A program made the translations under genes and the position numbers. A stretch of 22,756 nucleotides of DNA from an uncultured Phascolarctobacterium sp. (GTDB lineage: Bacteria > Bacillota > Negativicutes > Acidaminococcales > Acidaminococcaceae). Location of the stretch: assembly GCA_900547415.1 (NCBI GenBank), contig URGS01000029.1, positions 1 to 22,756 on the forward strand, in the 5' to 3' direction. Position 1 is the first letter of the stretch, and every line of letters starts with the position of its first letter. Shown in pieces: positions 7,004 to 14,679 of the stretch. The notes below the pieces were generated by a model. The model was not told the DNA's origin and did not search any database. It worked only from the letters and a program-made list of their open reading frames with translations.

Positions 7004-7933
7004 ATGTCAATTCGTGAGATTAGTTTTCCTTCTGCTAATGGCAGAGATACCATTAAGGCTTGGGCCTACAGCCCATTGGGCAAGGTTCGCGGTATTATTC
7101 AGCTTATTCATGGCTATGGTGAGCATTCCCGTCGTTATTTGCATATGATTGGCAAATTCCAGCAGGCAGGCTTTGTGGTTTATGCGGATGATCATCTGGG
7201 GCATGGCAAAACAGGTTACGATGGAGGTCACCTTGGTGATCCTCATTCTGGCGGCTACATGACATATTTAAAGGACGAAAAGCAGCTCCATGATATTGCT
7301 GTTCAGGACTATCCTGATATTCCGTACTTTGTTTTTGGTCATAGCTGGGGCTCCATGCTGGCACGTGCTTACGCTGCTCACTTTGGTGATGATATTAAGG
7401 GCCTGATGCTGTGCGGCTTGTGCTCTCAATGGAAGGGCTGCGAAATTCAGTACAACAATCCTGAGTTTAAGGCTGCTTATGAGGCTGATCCCTACCAGCC
7501 CTGCGGCGAATGGTTTGATAAGGTATTTATGGATATGACTGCTAGAGTAGAAAACCCCAATGGCCCTGCAGATTGGATTGCTAATAATCCTGATATTGTC
7601 AGCGATCACGCAGGTGATATGTTCAATACTTTTGATACCACTTTGGAGCTGGCTTATGATTTTGTACAGCTGTATCACTTCATCGAAAGCGACGAGTGGG
7701 CTCCCATGGTTCCCAAAAACATTCCTGCTTATCTGATTGCCGGCGACCAGGATCCCTGCGGCAACTACGGTGAAGGTTTGTACCACGTAGCTAATCTTTT
7801 AGCTAATACTGGTCATAAGACTACTGTTCGTGCGTACACTGGCTATCGTCATGAAATCCACAACGAGCTGGAGCTTCGTGATGAGGTTGAGACTGGACTC
7901 ATTCAGTTCATGGAAGATGTTTTAGCAAAATAA
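7004..7933 (+). CDS. Alpha/beta hydrolase, serine aminopeptidase S33 / monoacylglycerol lipase-like
   Basis: This 309-aa enzyme shows the full hydrolase layout: the oxyanion strand with HGYGEHSRRY (from H36), ADDHLGHGKT, the nucleophile elbow GHSWGS (Ser114), an acid in GDQDPCG (probably Asp250) and the catalytic histidine in YRHEIHNE (His283). The residues between about 135 and 235 form the cap region. This arrangement is that of the monoacylglycerol lipase/lysophospholipase group, which cleaves ester bonds of glycerides or lysolipids; the actual substrate cannot be read from sequence. No signal peptide is seen, so it acts in the cytoplasm. AAGGAGG precedes the ATG. It is monocistronic, with its own promoter and terminator. 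Confidence 0.9.
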   Translation: MSIREISFPSANGRDTIKAWAYSPLGKVRGIIQLIHGYGEHSRRYLHMIGKFQQAGFVVYADDHLGHGKTGYDGGHLGDPHSGGYMTYLKDEKQLHDIAVQDYPDIPYFVFGHSWGSMLARAYAAHFGDDIKGLMLCGLCSQWKGCEIQYNNPEFKAAYEADPYQPCGEWFDKVFMDMTARVENPNGPADWIANNPDIVSDHAGDMFNTFDTTLELAYDFVQLYHFIESDEWAPMVPKNIPAYLIAGDQDPCGNYGEGLYHVANLLANTGHKTTVRAYTGYRHEIHNELELRDEVETGLIQFMEDVLAK

Positions 7934-7944
7934 GTGATTTTAAG

Positions 7945-7976
7945 ACAGACCTGCTGTAAAAAGCAGGTCTGTTTTT
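7945..7976 (+). terminator. Terminator of the alpha/beta hydrolase gene
   Basis: A perfect 11-bp stem ACAGACCTGCT/AGCAGGTCTGT with a 6-base loop runs into TTTTT, 11 bases after the stop codon. Confidence 0.9.
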
Positions 7977-8083
7977 ACTATGCTCAGAATGTCTGTGAGC
8001 TTTTGGATTTGGGATAAAATTCTGCAGCAGCTGGCTTGCTATGGAGCGGGATGGTAAAGGTAAAATTTTTTTAGAAAAATGTG

Positions 8084-8112
8084 TTGACAAATTTATCATG
8101 TTGCATTATAAT
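8084..8112 (+). promoter_or_regulatory. Consensus promoter of tRNA-Ala
   Basis: Perfect TTGACA and perfect TATAAT are separated by 17 bases, with the tRNA starting 15 bases further on. A T-rich run upstream (8066-8072) may act as an UP element. Confidence 0.92.
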
Positions 8113-8126
8113 TTCAACATCACTTC

Positions 8127-8202
8127 GGGGGCGTAGCTCAGCTGGGAGAGCACCTGCCTTGCAAGCAGGGGGTCAGGAGTTCGATTCTCCTCGTCTCCAC
8201 CA
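8127..8202 (+). tRNA. tRNA-Ala (anticodon TGC)
   Basis: A 76-base cloverleaf with encoded CCA. The acceptor is GGGGGCG/CGTCTCC and includes the G3-U70 pair, the identity mark of alanine tRNA. The anticodon stem is CCTGC/GCAGG with loop CTTGCAA, giving TGC. It stands alone between a consensus promoter and a terminator. Confidence 0.97.
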
Positions 8203-8211
8203 AGTAATTTC

Positions 8212-8245
8212 GCACATAAGTCTTAGACTTGTGTGCTTTTTTTTT
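8212..8245 (+). terminator. Terminator of tRNA-Ala
   Basis: Stem GCACATAAGTC/GACTTGTGTGC (11 pairs, one G-U) with loop TTA, followed by nine T. Confidence 0.92.
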
Positions 8246-8345
8246 ATGCTTTTGGGTTAAAAACGCTACGTAGAAAGAGCAGTCTTATGACTGTACTTAA
8301 AATGCGAGCATCTTTCAGTTTAAGCGGGCAATAAACACCTGTATT

Positions 8346-8399
8346 AAAGAAAAAATAAAAACCTCTGGAATAAGGTATGAACCTTATTCCAGAGGTTTT
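8346..8399 (-). terminator. Terminator of the DUF1858 gene
   Basis: A perfect 19-bp inverted repeat (AAAACCTCTGGAATAAGGT and its complement, 4-base loop) is followed on the - strand by TATTTTTTC. It begins 10 bases past the stop codon. Confidence 0.85.
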
Positions 8400-8408
8400 G
8401 TGCTTTTG

Positions 8409-8618
8409 TTATTTGTTTTCTTCGGTTTCAGCAATAACCTTGTTGATGTCTTCGATAAGAGCGTCAACGTCGATGCCATGAGCGCCAGCGCCTTGGCCGA
8501 TGGTTTCGAAGTGAGCAGCCATGCAGCCGATGCAGCCTAAGCCATACTCAGCGAAAACCTCGATGATTTCAGGGTGGTTTTGAACGGCTTCGATGATGCC
8601 GGTATCTTTAGTTACCAT
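8409..8618 (-). CDS. DUF1858 domain miniprotein (CxxC, hybrid-cluster-associated type)
   Basis: This 69-aa protein is almost entirely one DUF1858 domain: ITKDTGIIEAV-type start, HPEIIEVFAEYGLGCIGC with the C29-x-x-C32 pair, then AAHFETIGQGA and a helical tail. Members of this group are often found near hybrid-cluster (prismane) proteins and are thought to be redox-active or thiol proteins; no enzyme activity is proven. AAGGAG lies 10 bases before the ATG on the - strand. It is monocistronic, between a promoter with a large inverted repeat and a strong terminator, so it is probably made to high level under some specific signal. Confidence 0.85.
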   Translation of the reverse strand: MVTKDTGIIEAVQNHPEIIEVFAEYGLGCIGCMAAHFETIGQGAGAHGIDVDALIEDINKVIAETEENK

Positions 8619-8670
8619 AATTTATAGTCTCCTTTTGTTGTTTTTAGTTTGCGTTATATTCGCTGTAATT

Positions 8671-8699
8671 ATTATAGCATATTGGAGAATTTTCTCCAA
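8671..8699 (-). promoter_or_regulatory. Promoter of the DUF1858 gene
   Basis: On the - strand TTGGAG (-35) and TATAAT (-10, preceded by TGC) are spaced by 17 bases. The -35 and half of the spacer are covered by an inverted repeat. Confidence 0.65.
8682..8699. promoter_or_regulatory. 18-bp inverted repeat (operator candidate)
   Basis: TTGGAGAA-TT-TTCTCCAA has perfect 8-bp arms and overlies the -35 and spacer of the DUF1858 promoter. It is too far from a T-run to be a terminator. It does not match the Rex, Fur, LexA or CIRCE consensus that I know. Confidence 0.5.
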
Positions 8700-8797
8700 A
8701 TATCATCTGGAAAAATTTTTGAAGAATCTTTATGGACAGACTGTTAATTTTCTTATAAAAATTTTTTGAAAAACGGCTTACTACAAGGGTTTTCCTA

Positions 8798-8826
8798 TTG
8801 CTATTAGCGGGAAATAACGATATAAT
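8798..8826 (+). promoter_or_regulatory. Promoter of the dcw cluster (before mraZ)
   Basis: TTGCTA and a perfect TATAAT are spaced by 17 bases, with the start codon 42 bases beyond. The -10 overlaps the first of four MraZ-box-like repeats. Confidence 0.7.
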
Positions 8827-8858
8827 GGAGAAAAGTGGATTGAAGTGGTGAAAAAGGG
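8822..8858 (+). promoter_or_regulatory. MraZ-box-like operator: four repeats at 10-bp spacing
   Basis: ATAATGG (8822), AAAGTGG (8832), GAAGTGG (8842) and AAAAGGG (8852) recur every 10 bases from the -10 to the ribosome site. MraZ is known to bind tandem TGGG or AAAGTG-type repeats at this spacing upstream of its own gene, so autoregulation is likely. Confidence 0.65.
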
Positions 8859-8868
8859 GGCGATTTGT

Positions 8869-9300
8869 ATGCTTTTAGGTGAATATGAACACACTCTAGA
8901 TGCAAAGGGTCGTCTTGCTATGCCTGCTAAGCTGCGTGAAAGCTTAGGTGGGAAATTCATCATTACCAAAGGACTGGACGGATGTCTCTTTGTTTATGAT
9001 ATGGAGCAGTGGCAGTTGTTGGAGCAAAAGCTGGCTGCATTACCTATGAGCTTGGGCGATGCCCGTAAGTTTACCCGTTTTTTGTTCGGTGGTGCTTGCG
9101 AGGCTGAGTGCGATAAGCAGGGCAGGGTACTGCTTCCTCCTAATCTGCGCCGCCATGCAGGTCTGGAAAAGGATGCTGTTGTTGTTGGCGTAGGTAATAG
9201 AGTAGAAATTTGGGATGCTCAGAAATGGGCTGAATATAACGATGCTAACGAAGAAAGCGTTAATGAATTAGCTGAGCAGTTAGCAAGCTTGGGAATTTAA
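8869..9300 (+). CDS. mraZ: MraZ, transcriptional regulator of the dcw cluster
   Basis: This 143-aa protein has the two SpoVT-AbrB-like halves of MraZ: MLLGEYEHTLDAKGRLAMPAKLRE at the start (DAKGR motif) and CDKQGRVLLPPNLR in the second half (DxxGR motif). Such proteins form rings that bind repeated boxes and control the dcw operon. I chose ATG 8869 because MraZ proteins begin with M(F/L)xGEY; an in-frame GTG at 8845 would add eight residues and lies inside the operator repeats. GGGGG precedes the ATG. The gene leads the cluster and ends 12 bases before rsmH. Confidence 0.95.
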   Translation: MLLGEYEHTLDAKGRLAMPAKLRESLGGKFIITKGLDGCLFVYDMEQWQLLEQKLAALPMSLGDARKFTRFLFGGACEAECDKQGRVLLPPNLRRHAGLEKDAVVVGVGNRVEIWDAQKWAEYNDANEESVNELAEQLASLGI

Positions 9301-9312
9301 GGCGGAACTAGA

Positions 9313-10245
9313 ATGGAATTTAAGCACGTAAGTATCCTGCTCAAGGAGAGCGTTGATTTTCTGATAACAGATAAAAATGGTATATATGTTGATTGCACTA
9401 TGGGTGGTGCTGGTCACAGCAGGGGCTTCGCCGCACAGCTTGAGGCTGGTGGCCTGCTCTTAGGTATTGATCAGGATGCTGATGCTATTGCAGCTGCGTC
9501 GGAGCGTCTCTTAGGCAAGTTTGCTTGCCAGACAGCGGTTGCGCAATCCAATTTCAAGGATTTTGCCAAGGTGCTTGATGAGCGTGGTATTGAAAGTATT
9601 GACGGTATTTTCTTTGATTTAGGAGTATCCAGCTATCAGCTTGATACTCCTGAGCGTGGTTTTTCCTATATGCATGACGGTCCCTTGGATATGCGCATGA
9701 ATAAGGATGCCAAGCTTGATGCAGAATATATAGTCAATCACTACAAAGAAGAAGAGCTGGCAGATATTATCTACAAGTACGGTGAAGAACGCTGGAGCAA
9801 GCGCATTGCTCAGTTCATTGTGGCTGCACGTAAGGAAAAGCCCATTACTACTACCTACGAGCTGGTGGATATTATTAAGCGGGCTATTCCTAAGGGAGCC
9901 AGAATTGACGGCCCGCATCCGGCAAAGCGTACCTTCCAGGCTATTCGTATAGAGGTAAATAATGAGCTTGGTATTTTGGAAGATACTATTTGCACCGCTG
10001 TTGACCGATTGAAAAGCGGTGGCCGCATTGGTATTATTACATTCCATTCCTTGGAGGATAGGATTGTTAAGCAGGTGTTTGCAAGGCTGGCTAAGGGCTG
10101 TACTTGTCCTCCGCAGCTTCCTGTCTGTGTGTGTGGCAAAAAGCCATTGCTCAGAAAGGTTGGCAATATTGTTCCCTCTAAGGAAGAGGTTGAAGAAAAT
10201 CCCCGTTCACGCAGTGCACGTTTGCGTTATGCTATAAAGATTTGA
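9313..10245 (+). CDS. rsmH: RsmH, 16S rRNA m4C1402 methyltransferase
   Basis: The 310-aa length is normal for the family (formerly MraW). The AdoMet site is visible at VDCTMGGAGHS (residues 26-36), followed by GIDQDADAI, the conserved FFDLGVSSYQLD and ERGFSYMHDGPLDMRM block, RTFQAIRIEVNNEL, and ITFHSLEDRIVK. The C-terminal CTCPPQLPVCVCGKKP cysteine stretch and RSRSARLR end are typical. It methylates the N4 of C1402 in 16S rRNA in the decoding centre. It follows mraZ by 12 bases and precedes the ftsL-like gene by 10, as in most dcw clusters. Confidence 0.97.
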   Translation: MEFKHVSILLKESVDFLITDKNGIYVDCTMGGAGHSRGFAAQLEAGGLLLGIDQDADAIAAASERLLGKFACQTAVAQSNFKDFAKVLDERGIESIDGIFFDLGVSSYQLDTPERGFSYMHDGPLDMRMNKDAKLDAEYIVNHYKEEELADIIYKYGEERWSKRIAQFIVAARKEKPITTTYELVDIIKRAIPKGARIDGPHPAKRTFQAIRIEVNNELGILEDTICTAVDRLKSGGRIGIITFHSLEDRIVKQVFARLAKGCTCPPQLPVCVCGKKPLLRKVGNIVPSKEEVEENPRSRSARLRYAIKI

Positions 10246-10255
10246 AGGTGTTAAT

Positions 10256-10684
10256 ATGGTGGGAAGACAATACGACAATTTAGCTAGAGATTACAGCCAT
10301 AATCGTTGGGTGCAGGAGTCTCAGCAGGAAAAGGCTGTACAGCAGGCTGCTCAGGAGCAGCCTAAGGCTGATGTACGTGCGAAGCTGTGCAGAATCTGTG
10401 GCGTTGTATTATTTATTATAGGTGCTGCATATGCAGGTGCTGTGTGGCGCAGCTTTGCTTTGGCAGAGTGCAATATGCAGCTTAGTCAGCTGCGTAGTCT
10501 GGAAAGCCAGCTTGTTAACAAGAATAACGAGCTGAGAATAGAGGTTGAACAGCTTAAGGGGCCTGATCGTATTATTGGTTTTGCTCAGTCTAAGCTAGGG
10601 ATGAGTGTTGCCCGCAGCAATATTTATCTCAAGGCAGGAAATATGCAAAATGCAAGTTCTGCTGTAGCTGTGGCTGATAAATAA
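10256..10684 (+). CDS. ftsL: FtsL-like divisome protein
   Basis: This 142-aa bitopic protein has a cytoplasmic N-terminus of about 45 residues rich in Gln and Lys, one membrane helix near 46-66 (CGVVLFIIGAAYAGAVW), then an extracytoplasmic coiled coil (LSQLRSLESQLVNKNNELRIEV) and a short conserved-looking tail (IIGFAQSKLGM). This is the FtsL/DivIC build, and the position after rsmH supports FtsL. Sequence identity in this family is low, so the call rests on topology and place. FtsL bridges FtsQ and the FtsW-FtsI synthase. The usual next gene, ftsI/spoVD, is absent; 93 bases containing a promoter follow. Confidence 0.8.
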   Translation: MVGRQYDNLARDYSHNRWVQESQQEKAVQQAAQEQPKADVRAKLCRICGVVLFIIGAAYAGAVWRSFALAECNMQLSQLRSLESQLVNKNNELRIEVEQLKGPDRIIGFAQSKLGMSVARSNIYLKAGNMQNASSAVAVADK

Positions 10685-10707
10685 ACATAGCCTTTCAAGT
10701 AGCTTTG

Positions 10708-10716
10708 TGGTATAAT
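10708..10716 (+). promoter_or_regulatory. Extended -10 promoter before murE
   Basis: TGGTATAAT, a perfect -10 with TGn extension, lies in the ftsL-murE gap, 61 bases before murE. No good -35 is seen at 17 bases. It would give the Mur genes a supply independent of the mraZ promoter. Confidence 0.55.
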
Positions 10717-10733
10717 TTTAATAAGTTTTTTAG

Positions 10734-10756
10734 AGAGGCAGCCTTTAGGCTGCTCT
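10734..10756 (+). terminator. Hairpin in the murE leader (weak terminator or attenuator)
   Basis: GCAGCC-TTTA-GGCTGC, extended by AGA/TCT across a bulged G, is followed by only a short T-run (TTTC). It sits between the internal promoter and the murE ribosome site, so it could partly end ftsL transcripts or cap the murE mRNA 5' region. Confidence 0.4.
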
Positions 10757-10777
10757 TTCAATTTAGGAGGTAAGTTT

Positions 10778-12265
10778 ATGGAAAAGCGTTTAGCTCTTCT
10801 CCTTGAAAAGCTGCCCCAGGCAAAGGTTCTGGGTAGTGCTGATAAAGTTGTTTCTGATGTTACTGCTGATTCCCGTGTTGTTGTACCGGGAAGTCTGTTT
10901 ATTTGCCTGAAGGGTGCAACTGTTGATGGCCATAAATTCATTAAGATGGCTGCTGAAAAGGGTGCTGTTGCTGCTTTAGTAGAGGATATTCCCCAGGAAA
11001 TACCTGAGGGCCTGACCTTGATACAGGTAGCCGATACCCGCCAGGCTATGGAGGAAATCGTTCCCTTCTTTTTTGATTATCCTGGTAAGAAAATGCGTAT
11101 GCTGGGTGTAACCGGTACTAATGGCAAAACTACCTCTACTAATATTATGCGTCTGATTCTGCGTAAGGCAGGCTACAAGGTAGGTCTTATTGGTACCATT
11201 AACATTATGATTGAGGATGAGGTAACTGAATCCCACAATACTACTCCCGATGTTGTTGATCTGCAAAAGGCATTATATGCAATGGAATGTGCAGGCTGCG
11301 ACTATGTTGTAATGGAGGTTTCCAGTCATGCACTGTCCCTGAAGCGTGTAGCTGGCATTGAATATGACTGCGGCGTTCTGACTAATATTACTCAGGATCA
11401 TCTTGATTTCCATGGTACTTTGGAAAATTATCGTGATGCTAAGAGCCTGCTTTTTGAGCACTTGACTGATGGCTCCAAGCCCAATAAGAATGCTGTGTTC
11501 AATATGGACGACGCCAGCTCTGCTATTATTAAGGAGCGTACTAAGGCTAAGGTGTGGACCTATGGCAAGGAGCACACTAATGACATTTATCCCATTAGCT
11601 TTACTGTTGAGGCTAAGCATATGCAGCTGAAGCTGGCAACTCCTGTGGGCGAAATGGATTTGGAATTGAAGATTACAGGCGAATTTAATGTATACAATGT
11701 TATGGGCGTTGTAGCTGCTATGCTGGCAGAAAATATTGATAAGGAAATTATCTGCTCTGTATTAGACGGCTTTGACGGCGTTCCCGGACGCTTCCAGCTG
11801 GTTGAAGCTGGCCAGCCATATACTGTTATTGTTGACTATGCACACACTCCTGACGGACTGGAGAACGTACTGAAGACTGCCCGTTCCATCACCAGAGGCA
11901 AGTTGTGGGCTGTATTTGGCTGCGGCGGTGACCGTGATAACAAAAAACGTCCCATCATGGGCGGTATTGCTCTGGAGCTGGCAGATAATGTGGTTGTAAC
12001 CTCTGATAATCCCCGTACTGAGGATCCGGAGAAGATTATTGACCAAATTTTTGTTGCTTTGGAAAATGTTCCTGAGGGCAAGATGGTAGCACGTGTAGCT
12101 GACCGCAAGGAGGCCATTGAATACGCTCTGGCTCATGCAGCTGACGATGACGTTATCATGATTGCCGGCAAGGGTCATGAAAATTATCAGATTCTGAAGG
12201 ATAAAACCATTCACTTTGATGATAAAGAGGTTGTTTTAGAATACTGGAGTGAGAAAAATGATTAA
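10778..12265 (+). CDS. murE: MurE, UDP-MurNAc-L-Ala-D-Glu:meso-diaminopimelate ligase
   Basis: This 495-aa cytoplasmic Mur ligase has the ATP loop GTNGKTT at 113-119, the HNTTPD substrate loop, EVSSHALSLKRV, NITQDHLDFHGT, and DYAHTPDGLENVL. The key specificity motif is DNPRTEDP starting at residue 410: DNPR is the diaminopimelate signature, so this enzyme adds meso-DAP as the third residue of the stem peptide rather than lysine. AGGAGG stands 7-8 bases before the ATG. It opens the Mur ligase run and overlaps murF by 8 bases, implying coupled translation. Confidence 0.97.
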   Translation: MEKRLALLLEKLPQAKVLGSADKVVSDVTADSRVVVPGSLFICLKGATVDGHKFIKMAAEKGAVAALVEDIPQEIPEGLTLIQVADTRQAMEEIVPFFFDYPGKKMRMLGVTGTNGKTTSTNIMRLILRKAGYKVGLIGTINIMIEDEVTESHNTTPDVVDLQKALYAMECAGCDYVVMEVSSHALSLKRVAGIEYDCGVLTNITQDHLDFHGTLENYRDAKSLLFEHLTDGSKPNKNAVFNMDDASSAIIKERTKAKVWTYGKEHTNDIYPISFTVEAKHMQLKLATPVGEMDLELKITGEFNVYNVMGVVAAMLAENIDKEIICSVLDGFDGVPGRFQLVEAGQPYTVIVDYAHTPDGLENVLKTARSITRGKLWAVFGCGGDRDNKKRPIMGGIALELADNVVVTSDNPRTEDPEKIIDQIFVALENVPEGKMVARVADRKEAIEYALAHAADDDVIMIAGKGHENYQILKDKTIHFDDKEVVLEYWSEKND

Positions 12266-13619
12266 GGCCAGTGAAATCATTGCAGCAACAAATGCAGCAG
12301 TGAACGATTTTGATTTTACCGGAGTAACTACGGACTCTCGTGCTGTGCAGCCAGGTGAGCTTTTTGTAGCTTTGGTTGGCGACAAATTTGACGGTCACGA
12401 CTACTGTGCCAAGGCTGTGGAATTAGGAGCTCGCGGCGTGGTTATTTCCCATGACATTGCCCCTATGTCTGATAATGTAGCAGTTTTCAGAGTAGAAAAC
12501 ACTTTAACTGCTTATCAGGAGATTGCTCGTGCCTATCGCCGTAAATTTGCAGGCTTAAAGGTTTTTGCCATTACTGGTTCCAACGGCAAAACCTCTACTA
12601 AGGACCTTTTGGCGGCCTGCTTAGGTGCAAAGTATAAGGTTATCAAAACTCAGGGTAATTTTAATAATGAGATTGGCTTGCCTAAAACATTGTTGAGTAT
12701 TGAGCCGGATACTGATATTGCTGTAGTAGAAATGGGTATGCGAGGCTTGGGACAAATTGCTGAGCTTTGCGAGATTGCTGAGCCTGACAGCGGTCTGATT
12801 ACCAATGTTGGTGAAACCCATATGGAGCTTTTAGGCAGCATGGAAAATATTGGTAAGGCTAAGTCTGAAATTGTGGAAAATCTGCCTCAAAATGGCTTTG
12901 CTGTTTTGAACGGCGATAATGAATATGTAGTTAAAGCTGCTGCTAAGACTAAGGCTAAGGTTGTTTACTTTGGCTTAGGCGAAACCTGTGACTATCGTGG
13001 CAGTGAAATAGCAACTACGGCTTTAGGAACAACCTTTACCTGTACTGAAAAATCTACCGGCAAAAGCGTGCAGGTAAGCCTGCAGCTTATTGGTGAGCAT
13101 AATGTTTATAATGCTCTTAGTGCTATTGCAGGTGCTGCCTGCTATGGTGTGGCTTTGGAGGATAGTGCCAGGGCCTTGGCTACTGCAAGACTTACAGGCA
13201 GCCGTCAGGAAATTATCTACATTGGCGATATTACATTTATTAACGATGCCTATAACGCAAGTCCTGCTTCCATGGAGGCTGCACTTAAAACTCTGGCTGA
13301 GGCCAAAAAGGCTGCTAAAAATGCCCGCACTATTGCTGTGCTGGCTGATATGCTGGAGCTGGGTGCTATTTCCGAGGATGCTCACCGTCGTGTGGGCAGC
13401 TGGGCGGTGGAATATGGTACAGATATTGTTCTGACCTATGGCCCTGAGGCAGCGTACATCAGCGACCAGGTAGAAAAATTAGGCGGCAAGGCTATGCATT
13501 TTACTGATCGTCAGGAGGCTGCGGACAAGCTGCGTCAGCTGGCGGATGCAGGAGACATTATTCTGCTCAAGGGCAGCAACTCTATGCAGGTTGGGAAGAT
13601 GCTAGAGCTTTTTAAATAA
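12258..13619 (+). CDS. murF: MurF, UDP-MurNAc-tripeptide:D-Ala-D-Ala ligase
   Basis: This 453-aa protein from ATG 12258 has GGAG 8 bases upstream; a GTG at 12249 in frame is a less likely start. The ATP loop is GSNGKTSTKDLL (from 107), followed by QGNFNNEIGLPKTLL and VVEMGMRGLGQIA, both MurF hallmarks, then NVGETHMELLGS, GEHNVYNALSAIA and FINDAYNASPASMEAAL. It joins the D-Ala-D-Ala dipeptide (made by Ddl, encoded further down) to the UDP-MurNAc-tripeptide. It is coupled to murE by the ATGATTAA overlap. Confidence 0.97.
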   Translation: MIKASEIIAATNAAVNDFDFTGVTTDSRAVQPGELFVALVGDKFDGHDYCAKAVELGARGVVISHDIAPMSDNVAVFRVENTLTAYQEIARAYRRKFAGLKVFAITGSNGKTSTKDLLAACLGAKYKVIKTQGNFNNEIGLPKTLLSIEPDTDIAVVEMGMRGLGQIAELCEIAEPDSGLITNVGETHMELLGSMENIGKAKSEIVENLPQNGFAVLNGDNEYVVKAAAKTKAKVVYFGLGETCDYRGSEIATTALGTTFTCTEKSTGKSVQVSLQLIGEHNVYNALSAIAGAACYGVALEDSARALATARLTGSRQEIIYIGDITFINDAYNASPASMEAALKTLAEAKKAAKNARTIAVLADMLELGAISEDAHRRVGSWAVEYGTDIVLTYGPEAAYISDQVEKLGGKAMHFTDRQEAADKLRQLADAGDIILLKGSNSMQVGKMLELFK

Positions 13620-13652
13620 AATATAAATTAAGAGATATTTAGGAGATTGAAT

Positions 13653-14633
13653 ATGTTTTCAGAAATGGGGATTTTGGCAACAGCTTTTGCTATTTGTGCT
13701 ATTATCGGACCTTTTTTGATTCCCTTTTTACATAGAATTAAATTTGGTCAGAGTATTCGCGGCTGTGGTCCCGAAAGCCATATGAAAAAAAGCGGCACTC
13801 CCACTATGGGCGGCCTTATGATGATTGCTGCAATTATTGTGGCAATGGCAGTATGGGGCAATTTTACTCCCCATGTAATTATTGGCATGGTCCTGCTCGT
13901 TGGCCATGGTGTGATTGGCTTTATTGACGACTATATCAAGGTTGTCATGAAGCGTAATCTGGGTCTGACTGCAAAACAGAAGTTCCTGCTGCAGTTTATT
14001 TTAGCAGGTGCCTACGTATATTACGCGGAAACATATCTGAAGAATACTACTGTTTGGGTTCCTGGCTTAAACTGGGACGTGGATTTGGGTATGGGTTATT
14101 ATGTGCTGGTGTTCCTGCTTTTGGTAGGCACTACCAACGCTGTTAACCTTACGGATGGTCTTGACGGACTGGTGTCCTTTGTTACTCTGCCTGTTACTAT
14201 AGTATACAGCGCTATTGCATATTTGGCTGGCTATACTGATATGTGCGGCTTTGCTATGGCTATGACTGGTGCTTGTTTGGGCTTTTTGCTCTTTAACCGT
14301 TATCCTGCCAGGGTGTTTATGGGCGATACAGGCTCTCTGGCCCTGGGCGGCGGTGTTGCGGCACTGGCCCTTGTAACCCGCACAGAGCTGCTTTTGGTGC
14401 TTTTAGGCGGCGTTTATGTAGCAGAGGCTGCCTCTGTAATTATTCAGGTAACATATTTTAGACTTACTCATGGCAAGCGTTTCTTCCGTATGGCACCGCT
14501 GCACCATCACTTTGAGCTGGGCGGTTGGCGTGAAACTAAGGTTGTGGCAGTATTCACCGCAGTAAGCTGCGTACTGTCCATGGCAGCCTTTGCTTTGTGG
14601 GTATCCTGGATTATAGAAAAATTAACAAATTAA
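13653..14633 (+). CDS. mraY: MraY, phospho-MurNAc-pentapeptide transferase
   Basis: This 326-aa polytopic membrane protein with about ten hydrophobic helices transfers phospho-MurNAc-pentapeptide onto undecaprenyl phosphate, giving lipid I. Conserved cytoplasmic loops are all present: GTPTMGGLMM, GFIDDYIKVVMKRNLGL (Asp pair), NLTDGLDGL, FNRYPARVFMGDTGSLALGG, and the APLHHHFELGGW histidine loop. I chose ATG 13653, 7 bases after AGGAG, over an in-frame TTG at 13647. The spacing to murF is 33 bases. Confidence 0.97.
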   Translation: MFSEMGILATAFAICAIIGPFLIPFLHRIKFGQSIRGCGPESHMKKSGTPTMGGLMMIAAIIVAMAVWGNFTPHVIIGMVLLVGHGVIGFIDDYIKVVMKRNLGLTAKQKFLLQFILAGAYVYYAETYLKNTTVWVPGLNWDVDLGMGYYVLVFLLLVGTTNAVNLTDGLDGLVSFVTLPVTIVYSAIAYLAGYTDMCGFAMAMTGACLGFLLFNRYPARVFMGDTGSLALGGGVAALALVTRTELLLVLLGGVYVAEAASVIIQVTYFRLTHGKRFFRMAPLHHHFELGGWRETKVVAVFTAVSCVLSMAAFALWVSWIIEKLTN

Positions 14634-14679
14634 GCTTGTGTGTAGCTTAGTAAATAAAAGATTTTTAGGAGGCTTTGCC

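Noticed and set aside
6864..7148. 94-codon + frame overlapping the start of the hydrolase
   Set aside because: No ribosome site; the hydrolase promoter lies inside it and the second half is the hydrolase gene in another frame.
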